A DNA stretch of 64,000 bases from Nocardiopsis sp. CNT312 (lineage in GTDB: Bacteria > Actinomycetota > Actinomycetes > Streptosporangiales > Streptosporangiaceae): the NCBI RefSeq assembly GCF_000515115.1, contig NZ_AZXF01000027.1, positions 1 through 64,000 of the forward strand, given 5' to 3'. The translations under genes and the position numbers were made by a program. Position 1 is the first letter of the stretch; each line of letters starts with the position of its first letter. Positions 29,014 to 37,480 of this stretch are shown piece after piece. The notes beneath the pieces are model-generated. The model did not search any database. It was not told the DNA's origin and saw only the letters and a program-made list of their open reading frames with translations.

Positions 29014-29334
29014 TCAGCCCCCGAGAGGGTCAGCGGGCCCCGCCGGCGAGGAGAGGGCCGCCGCGGTCCACCTGTGGCTCCCGGGGACGACCGCGGCGGC
29101 CTTCTCCCTCTGCCGGGCCCTGAGGTGCGCCGCCGGGGCCGCCTCGTCGGCGACCACCTCACGCACCCGGAACAGGGCGGGGCCGTCGGAGTCGGCCGCC
29201 GCGCCGAAACGCAGACAGCCCGGCTCCTCACCGACGGAGGCGGCGGCGTGCCTGGAGATCCCGGCGACGAAGGCGTCGCGGCGGCCGGACAGGATCCGAA
29301 CCGAGATGGCCAAGGGCAACGGGCGATCGGGCAC
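29014..29334 (-). CDS. antibiotic biosynthesis monooxygenase (ABM)-like small protein
   Basis: A 106-residue frame from GTG 29334. The pattern PLAISVRILSGRRDAFVAGISRHAAASVGEEPGC then ALFRVREVVADEAAPAAHL resembles the dimeric ABM ferredoxin-like fold (quinol monooxygenase type): first strand, helix, EEPGC turn, second strand, xAHL helix. The upstream part of the same open frame is not like the family and overlaps glbO. It lies downstream of glbO on the same strand with a 134-base gap. Confidence 0.5.
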   Translation of the reverse strand: MPDRPLPLAISVRILSGRRDAFVAGISRHAAASVGEEPGCLRFGAAADSDGPALFRVREVVADEAAPAAHLRARQREKAAAVVPGSHRWTAAALSSPAGPADPLGG

Positions 29335-29468
29335 AGCGGCCCCAGCGGCGGCGGTTCGGCACGACCGCGCCTGCGCCCCGGCCGCTCCCGCGGCGGTCGG
29401 GGCCCCGACCGCCCACCGCACCAGCCCCGACGGCCCTGCGCGCACGGATCCCGTGTCCGACGGCGGGC

Positions 29469-29984
29469 TCAGGCCAGGGAGATCCTGACGCTCTCGCCAC
29501 CGTCGTCGTCGCGCCCCTCCTCGGAGGAGACCCGGATCGAGGTCGGATCCGCCACCGCCGGTGGCGCGGCCTCCTCGGGCACGTTGACCATGCTGTGCGC
29601 GGCCATCACCATGTACTCCCACATCTGGCGGTCCAGCACCGGCGGCAGGTCCAGGGAGTCCATGGCCGCGCGCATGTGCTCCAGCCAGCGGTCGCGCTCG
29701 GCGGTGCCGATCCGGAACGGGAAGTGGCGCATCCTCAGGCGGGGGTGGCCGCGGCGCTCGTTGTAGGTGCGCGGGCCGCCCCAGTACTGCATGAGGAAGA
29801 GCCGCAGCCGCTCCTCTGCGGGCCCGAGGTCCTCTTCCGGGTACATCGGCCGCAGAACGGGGTCGGCGGCGACGCCCTCGTAGAAGCGGCGGACCAGGCG
29901 GGTGAAGGCCTCTTCCCCGCCCACGGCCTCGTAGAAGGTCATGCGCTCGCCCTGGCTCTGGTGATCGTCTCGCGCGGAAGTCAT
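29469..29984 (-). CDS. glbO: group II truncated haemoglobin (trHbO)
   Basis: Oxygen-binding or redox-active haem protein of the 2-on-2 globin fold. Diagnostic stretches are [35 protein letters not shown] and [23 protein letters not shown]; the proximal histidine is the His in [11 protein letters not shown]. The last ~35 residues (from APPAVADPT) are a polar tail longer than in most trHbO. ATG starts at 29984 and 29942 are possible; the longer is given. Confidence 0.9.
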   Translation of the reverse strand: MTSARDDHQSQGERMTFYEAVGGEEAFTRLVRRFYEGVAADPVLRPMYPEEDLGPAEERLRLFLMQYWGGPRTYNERRGHPRLRMRHFPFRIGTAERDRWLEHMRAAMDSLDLPPVLDRQMWEYMVMAAHSMVNVPEEAAPPAVADPTSIRVSSEEGRDDDGGESVRISLA

Positions 29985-30087
29985 CGCCCACCAGGGTATG
30001 CGACGGCCGCCGGGGTGCCGCTCCACCCGGCGGCGGTAGGCCCCGACGGGCGGGCGGGTTCAAGGGGTCCTCGCAGCACCTCGTTGG

Positions 30088-30270
30088 TCACACGAGTGAA
30101 CGCAGACGCTCGGCTGGAGTTCTCCAGCCGAGCGTCGTGCGTGGCCGACCGCTCAGCTTCTGAGCCACACGCTCCAGCTCCAGGAACCGCTCCCACAGAC
30201 GGACCAGTTCCTTCTTCGACAACGGCGCGGTGGTCGCAACCTCCCCGAGGCCAGGGTGTTGCGACCACCG
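30088..30270 (-). pseudogene. remnant of an IS30-like/integrase-core transposase C-terminus
   Basis: A 60-codon frame between glbO and ettA, without a start codon in a sensible place, closed upstream by a TAG at 30271. It reads VATTAPLSKKELVRLWERF and then SGRPRTTLGWRTPAERL before the stop. The second part is the typical last stretch of IS30-family transposases (RPRKTLGWxTPAExL). I infer a decayed insertion sequence of which only the 3' end is left. Too short for ordinary gene callers. Confidence 0.6.
30105..30136. terminator. 15-bp perfect palindrome in the transposase remnant
   Basis: GACGCTCGGCTGGAG and its exact complement are separated by two bases. The palindrome falls on the codons for TLGWRTPAERL, so it may come from the transposase code itself. 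Lying between ettA and glbO, it could now act as a terminator. Confidence 0.5.
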
Positions 30271-30271
30271 C
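30227..30271. repeat. 14-bp perfect inverted repeat downstream of ettA
   Basis: GCGGTGGTCGCAAC and GTTGCGACCACCGC face each other over a 17-base loop, 37 bases after the ettA stop. It may be the ettA terminator or a scar of the old insertion sequence. Confidence 0.6.
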
Positions 30272-30307
30272 TAGAGGCCACGGCGTCGGGGCCCGCTCCG
30301 TCGCGGT

Positions 30308-31972
30308 TCAGTCGCGGGTGAGCTTGCGGTGGGTGACCGCGTGCGGGCGTGTGGCGTCCGGACCCAGGCGCTCGATCTTGTTCTTCTCGTAGGACTCGAA
30401 GTTGCCCTCGAACCAGAACCAGTCGGCGTCGCCCTCCCAAGCGAGGATGTGGGTGGCCACGCGGTCCAGGAACCACCGGTCGTGGGAGGTGATGACGGCG
30501 CAGCCGGGGAAGTCCAGCAGCGCGTTCTCCAGGGAGCCGAGGGTCTCCACGTCCAAGTCGTTGGTGGGCTCGTCCAGCAGCAGGAGATTGCCGCCCTGCT
30601 TGAGGGTGAGCGCCAGGTTGACGCGGTTGCGCTCACCTCCGGAGAGCACACCGGCGGGCTTCTGCTGGTCCGAGCCCTTGAACCCGAAGGCGGCGACGTA
30701 GGCGCGGCTGGGGATCTCGACCTTGCCGACCTCGATGAAGGTCTCGCCGTCGGAGACGGTCTCCCAGACGTTCTTGCTGTCGTCGATCCTGGCACGGTAC
30801 TGGTCGACGTAGGAGATGTCGACGGTGTCGCCGACGTCGATCTTGCCCCCGTCCGGGGTCTCCTGGCCGACGATCATCTTGAACAGGGTGGTCTTTCCCA
30901 CGCCGTTGGGCCCGATGATGCCGACGATGCCGTTGGGCGGCAGCGAGAAGCTCAGGTCCTCGATGAGGACGCGGTCGTCGAAGCCCTTGGTGAGGTTCTT
31001 CACCTCCACGACCGTGTTGCCCAGGCGCGGGCCGGGCGGGATCTGGATCTCCTCGAAATCGAGCTTGCGGGTCTTGTCGGCCTCGGCCGCCATCTCCTCG
31101 TAGCGTTGGAGGCGGGCCTTGCTCTTGGTCTGGCGGGCCTTGGCGTTGGAGCGGACCCACTCCAGCTCTTCCTTCAGGCGCTTGGCCTTCTTCGCGTCCT
31201 TCTGGCCCTCGACCTTCAGCCGCGTCTGCTTGGTCTCCAGGTAGGTGCTGTAGTTGCCCTCGTAGGGGTAGAAGTGGCCGCGGTCCAGTTCGAGGATCCA
31301 GGTGGCCACGTGGTCCAGGAAGTACCTGTCGTGGGTGATGGCGACGATGGTGCCGGGGTAGTTGGCCAGGTGCTGTTCCAGCCAGTTCACGCTCTCGGCG
31401 TCCAGGTGGTTGGTGGGCTCGTCCAGCAGCAGCAGGTCGGGCTGTTCCAGCAGCAGCTTGCACAGGGCCACCCGGCGCTTCTCACCGCCGGAGAGCTGGG
31501 TGACGGAGGCGTCCGCTGGGGGGCAGCGCAGCGCGTCCATCGCCTGGGCGAGCTGGCTGTCCAGGTCCCAGGCATTGCGGTGGTCGAGCTGCTCCTGGAG
31601 CTTGCCCATCTCCTCCAACAGGTCGTCGGAGTAGTCCGTCGCCATCTTCTCGGCGACCTCGTTGAACCGGTTGAGCATCGCCTTGGTCTCGCCAACACCG
31701 TCCTCGACGTTCTCCAGGACGGTCTTGTCGGAGTCCAGACGGGGCTCCTGGGCGAGCAGGCCGACCGTGAACCCGGGCATGAGGCGAGCGTCGCCGTTGG
31801 ACGGCTGCTCGATGCCGGCCATGATCTTCAGCAGCGTCGACTTACCCGAACCGTTGGGCCCCACGACACCGATCTTGGCTCCGGGCAGGAACGAACCCGA
31901 AACGTTGTCCAGGACGACCTTGTCGCCGTGCGCCTTGCGCACGTTTTGCATGGTGTAGATGTACTCCGGCAT
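30308..31972 (-). CDS. ettA: energy-dependent translational throttle protein EttA (ABC-F)
   Basis: Cytosolic ABC-F ATPase that binds the ribosomal E site and gates the first peptide bond according to ADP/ATP. It has two ATPase domains, with Walker A GPNGSGKST and GPNGVGKTT, signatures LSGGEKRR and LSGGERNR, and Walker B LLLLDEPTNHLD and LLLLDEPTNDLD. The arm and the linker (P-site interaction motif region, KAKRLKEELEWVRSNAKARQ) fit EttA. Length is 554 residues. The ATG at 31972 gives the family start PEYIYTM; GGAGG is unusually close to it. Confidence 0.95.
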   Translation of the reverse strand: MPEYIYTMQNVRKAHGDKVVLDNVSGSFLPGAKIGVVGPNGSGKSTLLKIMAGIEQPSNGDARLMPGFTVGLLAQEPRLDSDKTVLENVEDGVGETKAMLNRFNEVAEKMATDYSDDLLEEMGKLQEQLDHRNAWDLDSQLAQAMDALRCPPADASVTQLSGGEKRRVALCKLLLEQPDLLLLDEPTNHLDAESVNWLEQHLANYPGTIVAITHDRYFLDHVATWILELDRGHFYPYEGNYSTYLETKQTRLKVEGQKDAKKAKRLKEELEWVRSNAKARQTKSKARLQRYEEMAAEADKTRKLDFEEIQIPPGPRLGNTVVEVKNLTKGFDDRVLIEDLSFSLPPNGIVGIIGPNGVGKTTLFKMIVGQETPDGGKIDVGDTVDISYVDQYRARIDDSKNVWETVSDGETFIEVGKVEIPSRAYVAAFGFKGSDQQKPAGVLSGGERNRVNLALTLKQGGNLLLLDEPTNDLDVETLGSLENALLDFPGCAVITSHDRWFLDRVATHILAWEGDADWFWFEGNFESYEKNKIERLGPDATRPHAVTHRKLTRD

Positions 31973-32164
31973 GCCTCCAAGCCTAGGGCGTCGGCGCCCC
32001 TGCCGAGACCCGCACGGTCCCGTCCCCGCCTTCGGGGAAGGAACGGCTCCAAGCGGTTCCGCCCCTGGGGAACCGCACGAGGACGGGCCGGGCCCTCCCC
32101 GTGGGGAGCCCTGCCCGCCCAGGCCCTCCTCCGGCACACGAAGCGGGTCCGCCCTTCCCGGCAC

Positions 32165-33214
32165 TCACTCGCCTCCCCAGGGCTCCCGGCCCCGGGACAG
32201 CGGCGGGGCGGTCTCCCGCCACCGCTCCACCGGCAGCCCCCAGTCCAGTGCACGGCGCATGAGCAGCGCCATGGAGTAGTCGGGGTCGGCGTCCAGGGCC
32301 GCCTCCAGCGCCGCCGACGCGAGCGGCACGTCGTCGCGCTGCCAGGCGGCCACGGCCAGCAGGGAGGCGGGGGCCGCCCTCAGGCGCGCGGGGACATGGC
32401 GCACGACACGGGCCCAGAGCCGCTCGTGCACGGGCGCGCTGCGCTCGGTGATGCGGGCCCACGCCTCGTCCCGTACGCGCACACGCGTCAGGTACACGCC
32501 CAGTTCGGCGAGTTCGGCGTGCCCGGTGACGTGCGCCCCCTCCCACTCGGCGCGCACCGCCGAGCGGACCGCCGCCAGGGCCGCCTCCGGCCTGCCGGGC
32601 CGGGCGCGCTCCGCGGCCTCGATCTCCTCCGCCCGGGCCGCCACCAGCGCCAGTGCCGCCTCCTCCACGGGGCCGAGCACCGCCCGCACCCGGGCCTCGG
32701 TACCGGACAGCAACTGCGCCACGGGGACGATCCCGCGCAGTACGGCGTCGGCGGGGGCGGTGGAGCGGTCAGTCTCCAGCGGTCGGCCCTCGGGCGGGCA
32801 GCACCCCGGTCCGGGGCAGGTGTGAGACCAGTAGCGGCCTTCCCAGACCCGGAAGGCGTCCAGCACGGTGACGTTCCGCTCCGGGGCGGCCCGTAGCAGC
32901 GCGTCGATGTCGGGGACGACCCGTTCCGGTGGGCCGAACGCCACCACCAGCAGCTCCCCGCACCGTGCCGCCGCCGCGTGCTCGACCGCCGACACCGCCC
33001 TCAGCTCCGTGGAGGAGGCCTCCTCCACACGGTCCAGGTCGGCTTGGAGGACGGAGTGGACCCGCCCGCCCTCCGCGAGCGCCAGGACCACGATCCCCGG
33101 ATCGGGAGGCCCGGGTACCAGGTAGGGCAGTGCGGCGACGATGTCGGCGGGACAGGTGAGGGTGAGCGGGCCCTGGGGATCTCCCTGCGGGAAACCGTGG
33201 CTTTGTGAGCGCAT
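32165..33214 (-). CDS. DUF4192 domain-containing protein
   Basis: A 349-residue actinobacterial protein of unknown function. The N-terminal block (LTLTCPADIVAALPYLVPGPPDPGIVVLAL) is characteristic of DUF4192. The ATG at 33214 starts just before this block; the open frame further upstream is not family-like. CPGPGCCP near the middle is a Cys cluster seen in the family. It lies between ettA and a diguanylate cyclase on the same strand. Confidence 0.82.
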   Translation of the reverse strand: MRSQSHGFPQGDPQGPLTLTCPADIVAALPYLVPGPPDPGIVVLALAEGGRVHSVLQADLDRVEEASSTELRAVSAVEHAAAARCGELLVVAFGPPERVVPDIDALLRAAPERNVTVLDAFRVWEGRYWSHTCPGPGCCPPEGRPLETDRSTAPADAVLRGIVPVAQLLSGTEARVRAVLGPVEEAALALVAARAEEIEAAERARPGRPEAALAAVRSAVRAEWEGAHVTGHAELAELGVYLTRVRVRDEAWARITERSAPVHERLWARVVRHVPARLRAAPASLLAVAAWQRDDVPLASAALEAALDADPDYSMALLMRRALDWGLPVERWRETAPPLSRGREPWGGE

Positions 33215-33306
33215 ACCATCACCATGCGTGACTCCCCGGTCGCACACAACGGGCCTTCCCCCGCCTGTGGACGAGCGCTGCGAGCCCGACTCTCCCCCGG
33301 CCGGTC

Positions 33307-34647
33307 TCAGCCGATCTGGCCGGGCACTCCGCGCCCGGAGGGGCCGCCCTCCCGCTGCCCGGGGATCCTGGTACCGCCCTGCCGCGCCGCTGGCAGGCAC
33401 ACACGGTTGCGTCCGGTCTCCTTGGCCCGGTAGAGCGCCAGGTCGGCGGCGGTGAGCAGTTCCACGAGGTCGTTACCGTGCTCGCCCGCCACGGCCGCAC
33501 CGACCGAGACGGTGATGGAGACGGGGACCTCCTCCACCGCGATCTGCATGCTCCCCACCTGAGAGCGCAGCCGCTCGGCGGCCTGCCACGCCTCGGCGGT
33601 GTCGGCTCCGGGCAGCAGCACCACGAACTCCTCCCCGCCGAAGCGGCCGAGCAGGTCCGACTGGCGCAACTGCTGGGCGATGGTGGTGGCCACACCCAGC
33701 AGGACCTGGTCGCCGAACAGGTGGCCGTGGTTGTCGTTGACCCGCTTGAAGTGGTCGATGTCGACGATCAGCACGGCGGCCCGGCCGCGCGATGAGCGTG
33801 CCCGGGCGATCTCCGCCGAGGCCTCCTGCTCCCAGGTCGGCGCGTTCAGCAGGCCCGTCTTGGGATCGGTGCGCGCCGCCGTCCGCAACTGCTGGAACAG
33901 CAGGCTGCGCTGGAGCAGCAGCACCGGGGGCACCGCGATGGCCAAGAGAAACAGCGAAAGCTGCGCGAGGACCGCGACGGTGACACCGACACATAATTCG
34001 ACGGCGTCGACCGTGCACGCCTCACGGTCCCACATGGGGCGGGGAGCGCTCCCGGCCCCCGCACTGATCCGCACCGCGAGGGCGACCAGCACGGTGTTGA
34101 GCGCCGTGAACGCCGCACAGCAGACCACGGCGAGGAGCACCCCGCCGGCGGTGCCCAGTTGCTCCTGCGCCTCGGGCGCCCCACCGACCGCGTCCCAGAG
34201 GCCGTCCGCGGTCGCCAGGTGCCATGCCACGGACGCGAGGAAGCCCGACAGCCCGACCGCTGTGGCGTTGAACACCCTGCGGTGGGCGAGCGCCCGCCTG
34301 GCGCGCAACTGGAGCAGGAGGAAGACCGGGACGGGGACCAGCAGGGAGTAGAGCGGCGGCAGAAGCAGCACGACCGGGAACCACCAGGCCCCCAGCAGGT
34401 CGCGGGCGAACCCCGCGGGCACTCCCAGACGGCGGATCGCCTCCACACAGATCCCCGCGCACAGCGCCAGCGCGAGGAAGGCCACCAGGTCGGACAGGTG
34501 CACCGAGGTCAGTGCGGCGGAAGCGCCGAACAGGAAGAGCGCGGCGCACAGAAGCATCCCCATGTACACGACCAGGCCCCGGGGCTGCTGGAGCACCGGC
34601 CACTGCGGCCGTCGGCCGACGGCCAGGGGCTTCTCCGAGATACTCAC
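33307..34647 (-). CDS. membrane diguanylate cyclase (GGDEF)
   Basis: Makes cyclic di-GMP from two GTP. The first ~250 residues hold about seven to eight hydrophobic segments forming a membrane sensor domain without recognised family. The GGDEF domain (~265-420) has DIDHFKRVNDNHGH and the active-site motif GGEEF, intact. The inhibitory I-site RxxD is not obvious before GGEEF (the preceding residues are LRQSDLLGRF, giving RQSD, a possible I-site). Residues after 420 are a polar tail. In actinomycetes c-di-GMP controls development through BldD. Confidence 0.9.
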   Translation of the reverse strand: MSISEKPLAVGRRPQWPVLQQPRGLVVYMGMLLCAALFLFGASAALTSVHLSDLVAFLALALCAGICVEAIRRLGVPAGFARDLLGAWWFPVVLLLPPLYSLLVPVPVFLLLQLRARRALAHRRVFNATAVGLSGFLASVAWHLATADGLWDAVGGAPEAQEQLGTAGGVLLAVVCCAAFTALNTVLVALAVRISAGAGSAPRPMWDREACTVDAVELCVGVTVAVLAQLSLFLLAIAVPPVLLLQRSLLFQQLRTAARTDPKTGLLNAPTWEQEASAEIARARSSRGRAAVLIVDIDHFKRVNDNHGHLFGDQVLLGVATTIAQQLRQSDLLGRFGGEEFVVLLPGADTAEAWQAAERLRSQVGSMQIAVEEVPVSITVSVGAAVAGEHGNDLVELLTAADLALYRAKETGRNRVCLPAARQGGTRIPGQREGGPSGRGVPGQIG

Positions 34648-35146
34648 GGCTGCGTCCTCCCTCCCCGCGTCACGCTCCGCAGTGCGACCCCTACAGTGCT
34701 ACTGATGCGCCGACCACCTCGCCCGGTTCTCCTTTCGACGAGTCGATACCGAACCGCGTTCCTTTTCATGTGCCGCACTGCCACCACACGCGGAACGACG
34801 CCACACCCAACGCGGGCACCACCCCCACCACTTTACATTACGTTGGGTAATAACTTAATTGCTGATTGTGCGAAAGGTGCGAAACTCTGCGACCCCCACC
34901 CCCGAGGGAAAAGCTCTCCACAGCGGCGGGCGCGGAACCGGAACACAAGGGAGGGGCGACATACAATCCGGCGTCCGCGGGCAACCGCCGCCGAACGCCC
35001 GCGGACGGAGTCAGGGCGGCACCACCGAAGGGACGCACATGTACCGCAGCGTGCACTGGACCTGAGAGAAGGACCCGAGCAACCGGGGGCGGGCGGCACA
35101 TCCGTGCCGCCCGCCCCCACGCCTCACACCAGCGACGCACCTGACG
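34648..35146. other. 499-base intergenic region with a candidate structured transcript
   Basis: An AT-rich patch at 34830-34870 stands out and could hold promoters in either direction (for example TTTACA-17-TTAATT on plus). On the plus strand it is followed by an 11-bp stem (CGTCCGCGGGC / GCCCGCGGACG, 34972-35007) and then the strong hairpin at 35085-35118. That layout would suit a small RNA of about 220-250 nt. A nine-codon frame ATG TAC...TGA lies at 35040. No known RNA family is recognised. Confidence 0.35.
35085..35118. terminator. strong terminator hairpin
   Basis: A 15-bp perfect stem GGGGGCGGGCGGCAC / GTGCCGCCCGCCCCC with a 4-base loop, 29 bases after the stop of the minus-strand GTPase gene. 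It could also end a plus-strand transcript. Confidence 0.75.
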
Positions 35147-37480
35147 TCACGACGACGACCGGGCCACCTCGTAGGCGGACCGGAACACGCGATAGCGCTC
35201 CAACTCCGCATCCATCGGCTCCGTGGCCCGCCGACGCGCGATCCGGCGCACCCGTTCCACGGCCTCCTGTTCGACCTGCTCGCGCCGCTGCACGGCCGAC
35301 ACCTCGACCAGGTTGCCGCAGCCGACCCCGGTCAGCCACCCCGCCAACAGGGACGCGACCGCCAGCGCACCGCCGTAGACGATGAAGGGGGTATCGAGCA
35401 CGGCCAGACCGGTGAACTCCCCGAACCAGTTCAGCCCCGCCACCAGAGCCCACACCAGGCCCAGGGCGGAAACACCCAGCAGCCCGTACTGCACTGCCTT
35501 GGCCGCCTTCCACCAAGACGGGTCCCGCTCGGGGTCGGCGACCGTCCCGGCAACCGCACCGCCCAGCTCACCCGGGAGTTCCGAGGCCCCGCTGAGCGCC
35601 GCAGCCCGCATCCTCCGGCGCCACGGCGCGGGCATCCCCTCGGAGACCCCGTCGGCGGCATCCCCCAGCACCCGCTCCAGCTCCGCCGACTGCGCGTCCA
35701 CCGGGCCGGTGACGCCGTCGCCGCCCTCACCGCGCAGGAAGTCCAGCTGCACCGACGCCAGGGGGTCCTTGCGCAGTTTCGCCAGCACGCCGCCGAGCGG
35801 CCACCCGACCTCGCGCCGACCGCGCTTGACGATGGTGGTCTCGGCCACGTCGGCCACGGCCCCCACACCGGCCGCCCGGACCAGACCGCTGCTGATCCGC
35901 TTGTCGACCTCCTCGGGGACGGTCTCCGGGATCTCGCCCTCACCGCGGAACTCCTCGAACTCCTCCATGACGAGTTCGAGGTCGGCGGCCAACCGGTCCA
36001 CCAGAGCGCGGCGCTCGCGCACCGTGTGGCTGAGGAACTCGCGCAGGTCGCCGATCCCCTTTCCGGTGAGAGTGGAGGTCGTGATGACCCTGGGATGCAC
36101 CCCGGCCTCGGTCTCCATCAGGCGGCGCAGGTCGGTGAGGAGCTCCTCGAGCTCGTCGGGCTGGACCTTGTCGACCTGGTTGAGGACGGCGACGGTGACG
36201 GCGCCGTGGCCGGCCATCCGTGCCAGGTAGCGGTGGTGCACCGCGGCGTCGGCGTACTTCTGCGGGTCCAGCACCCACACGAGCAGGTCCACCGAACCGA
36301 TGAGCCGGTCGGCCTCGGCCGTGTGCATGGAGCGGACCGAGTCGTGGTCGGGCAGGTCGAGCAGGACCAGGCCTGTCAGCTCCGAACTGCCCGAGTCCAG
36401 GACACCCGTGCGCGAGTGCCGACAGCGCATGGGAACACCGAGCCAGCTCAGGAGCGCGTCGGCGCCCTCGTGCCCCCACACGCACGCGTGCGCCCTGGAC
36501 GTGGTGGGCCGGGTGACGCCGATCTGCGACAGTTCGAGTCCACACAGGGCGTTGAACAGCGAGGACTTACCGCTTCCGGTGCCACCGGCCAGGGCCACCA
36601 CGGTGTGGTCGCCCGACAGGCGCAGGCGGGCTCCCGCATGGTCCAGCAACTGGGTGGCACGGGCGACCAGGTCCCCTGGCAGGTCCTCCCTGCCCAGCTC
36701 GGTCATGGTGGTCAGCGCGTCGAGCCGCTCCACGAGCTGGTCACGGGTGATGGTCCGGTCCGAGTGCCAGGTGTCGTGCTGGGTGGGACGGTACTCGTCC
36801 CCGTCCTCTTCGGTGGCGGGCGGAGCGCCGTCGGCCCCGGGAGCGGGGCCACTCCCCTGCGGGTCCACCGCCCGGAAGGACCCGGACATGGGCGAGGATC
36901 CGGGCACCCGCTGGGGCAGCGGTTCGGGCCCCTCACCACCGTCGGCCGAGTCCTCGGACTCCGGGGCGGGCACCCACTCGGGCCCGCCCGGCACCACGGC
37001 GGGCAGGGTGCCGGTGGTGCGACCGGCGATCTGGGAGTCCTCGGCCGCCTCGGCGAGGCTGCCGACCCAACCGGCCAGGCCGTCCGGGTCGTCGTCGCGG
37101 GAGCGCGCGGCCTCCCCCCGGGCCGACGGGCGCGCGTGGCGCCCCGCCCCGCCGTGCTTGTCGGGGGCGGAACCGCCGGGGGGCGGCCCCTCGGCGCCCG
37201 CCGCCCAGTCCGTACCGGCGTCCGGGTAGCCGGCGATCCCGTCGGGTACGGGGTCGCCCGAACCCTCGACGGATCCGGGCGGCGGCGTGTGGCCGGGGGC
37301 ATCCGGCGCGGGCACGGTGTAGCCGCGCCAGGGACCGCTCCGGTCCGCCACGGACTCACCGTCGGGGGCGCCGCCGCTCCGGCCCGCCACGGCGTCCGTA
37401 CCGGCCGGGGAGGCCCCGTCCCCTGCTTCGTCGGCACCGGGCCCGCCCGGCACCCGCTCGGGGTTCCACTGAGTAGTCAT
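35147..37480 (-). CDS. YfjP-type membrane GTPase (dynamin-like, second of pair)
   Basis: A 777-residue protein. The first ~230 residues are disordered and rich in Gly, Pro and acidic residues. The GTPase domain (~265-450) has P-loop GGTGSGKSS, G3 DLPDHDS and G4 NQVDKV. Two or more hydrophobic segments lie near 650-720 (VSALGLVWALVAGL, IVYGGALAVASLLAG). The pair resembles the DynA/DynB dynamin-like membrane remodelling GTPases that stabilise sporulation septa in Streptomyces; that role is inferred. Its ATG overlaps the stop of the upstream GTPase gene (ATGA), so the two are translationally coupled. Confidence 0.82.
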   Translation of the reverse strand: MTTQWNPERVPGGPGADEAGDGASPAGTDAVAGRSGGAPDGESVADRSGPWRGYTVPAPDAPGHTPPPGSVEGSGDPVPDGIAGYPDAGTDWAAGAEGPPPGGSAPDKHGGAGRHARPSARGEAARSRDDDPDGLAGWVGSLAEAAEDSQIAGRTTGTLPAVVPGGPEWVPAPESEDSADGGEGPEPLPQRVPGSSPMSGSFRAVDPQGSGPAPGADGAPPATEEDGDEYRPTQHDTWHSDRTITRDQLVERLDALTTMTELGREDLPGDLVARATQLLDHAGARLRLSGDHTVVALAGGTGSGKSSLFNALCGLELSQIGVTRPTTSRAHACVWGHEGADALLSWLGVPMRCRHSRTGVLDSGSSELTGLVLLDLPDHDSVRSMHTAEADRLIGSVDLLVWVLDPQKYADAAVHHRYLARMAGHGAVTVAVLNQVDKVQPDELEELLTDLRRLMETEAGVHPRVITTSTLTGKGIGDLREFLSHTVRERRALVDRLAADLELVMEEFEEFRGEGEIPETVPEEVDKRISSGLVRAAGVGAVADVAETTIVKRGRREVGWPLGGVLAKLRKDPLASVQLDFLRGEGGDGVTGPVDAQSAELERVLGDAADGVSEGMPAPWRRRMRAAALSGASELPGELGGAVAGTVADPERDPSWWKAAKAVQYGLLGVSALGLVWALVAGLNWFGEFTGLAVLDTPFIVYGGALAVASLLAGWLTGVGCGNLVEVSAVQRREQVEQEAVERVRRIARRRATEPMDAELERYRVFRSAYEVARSSS

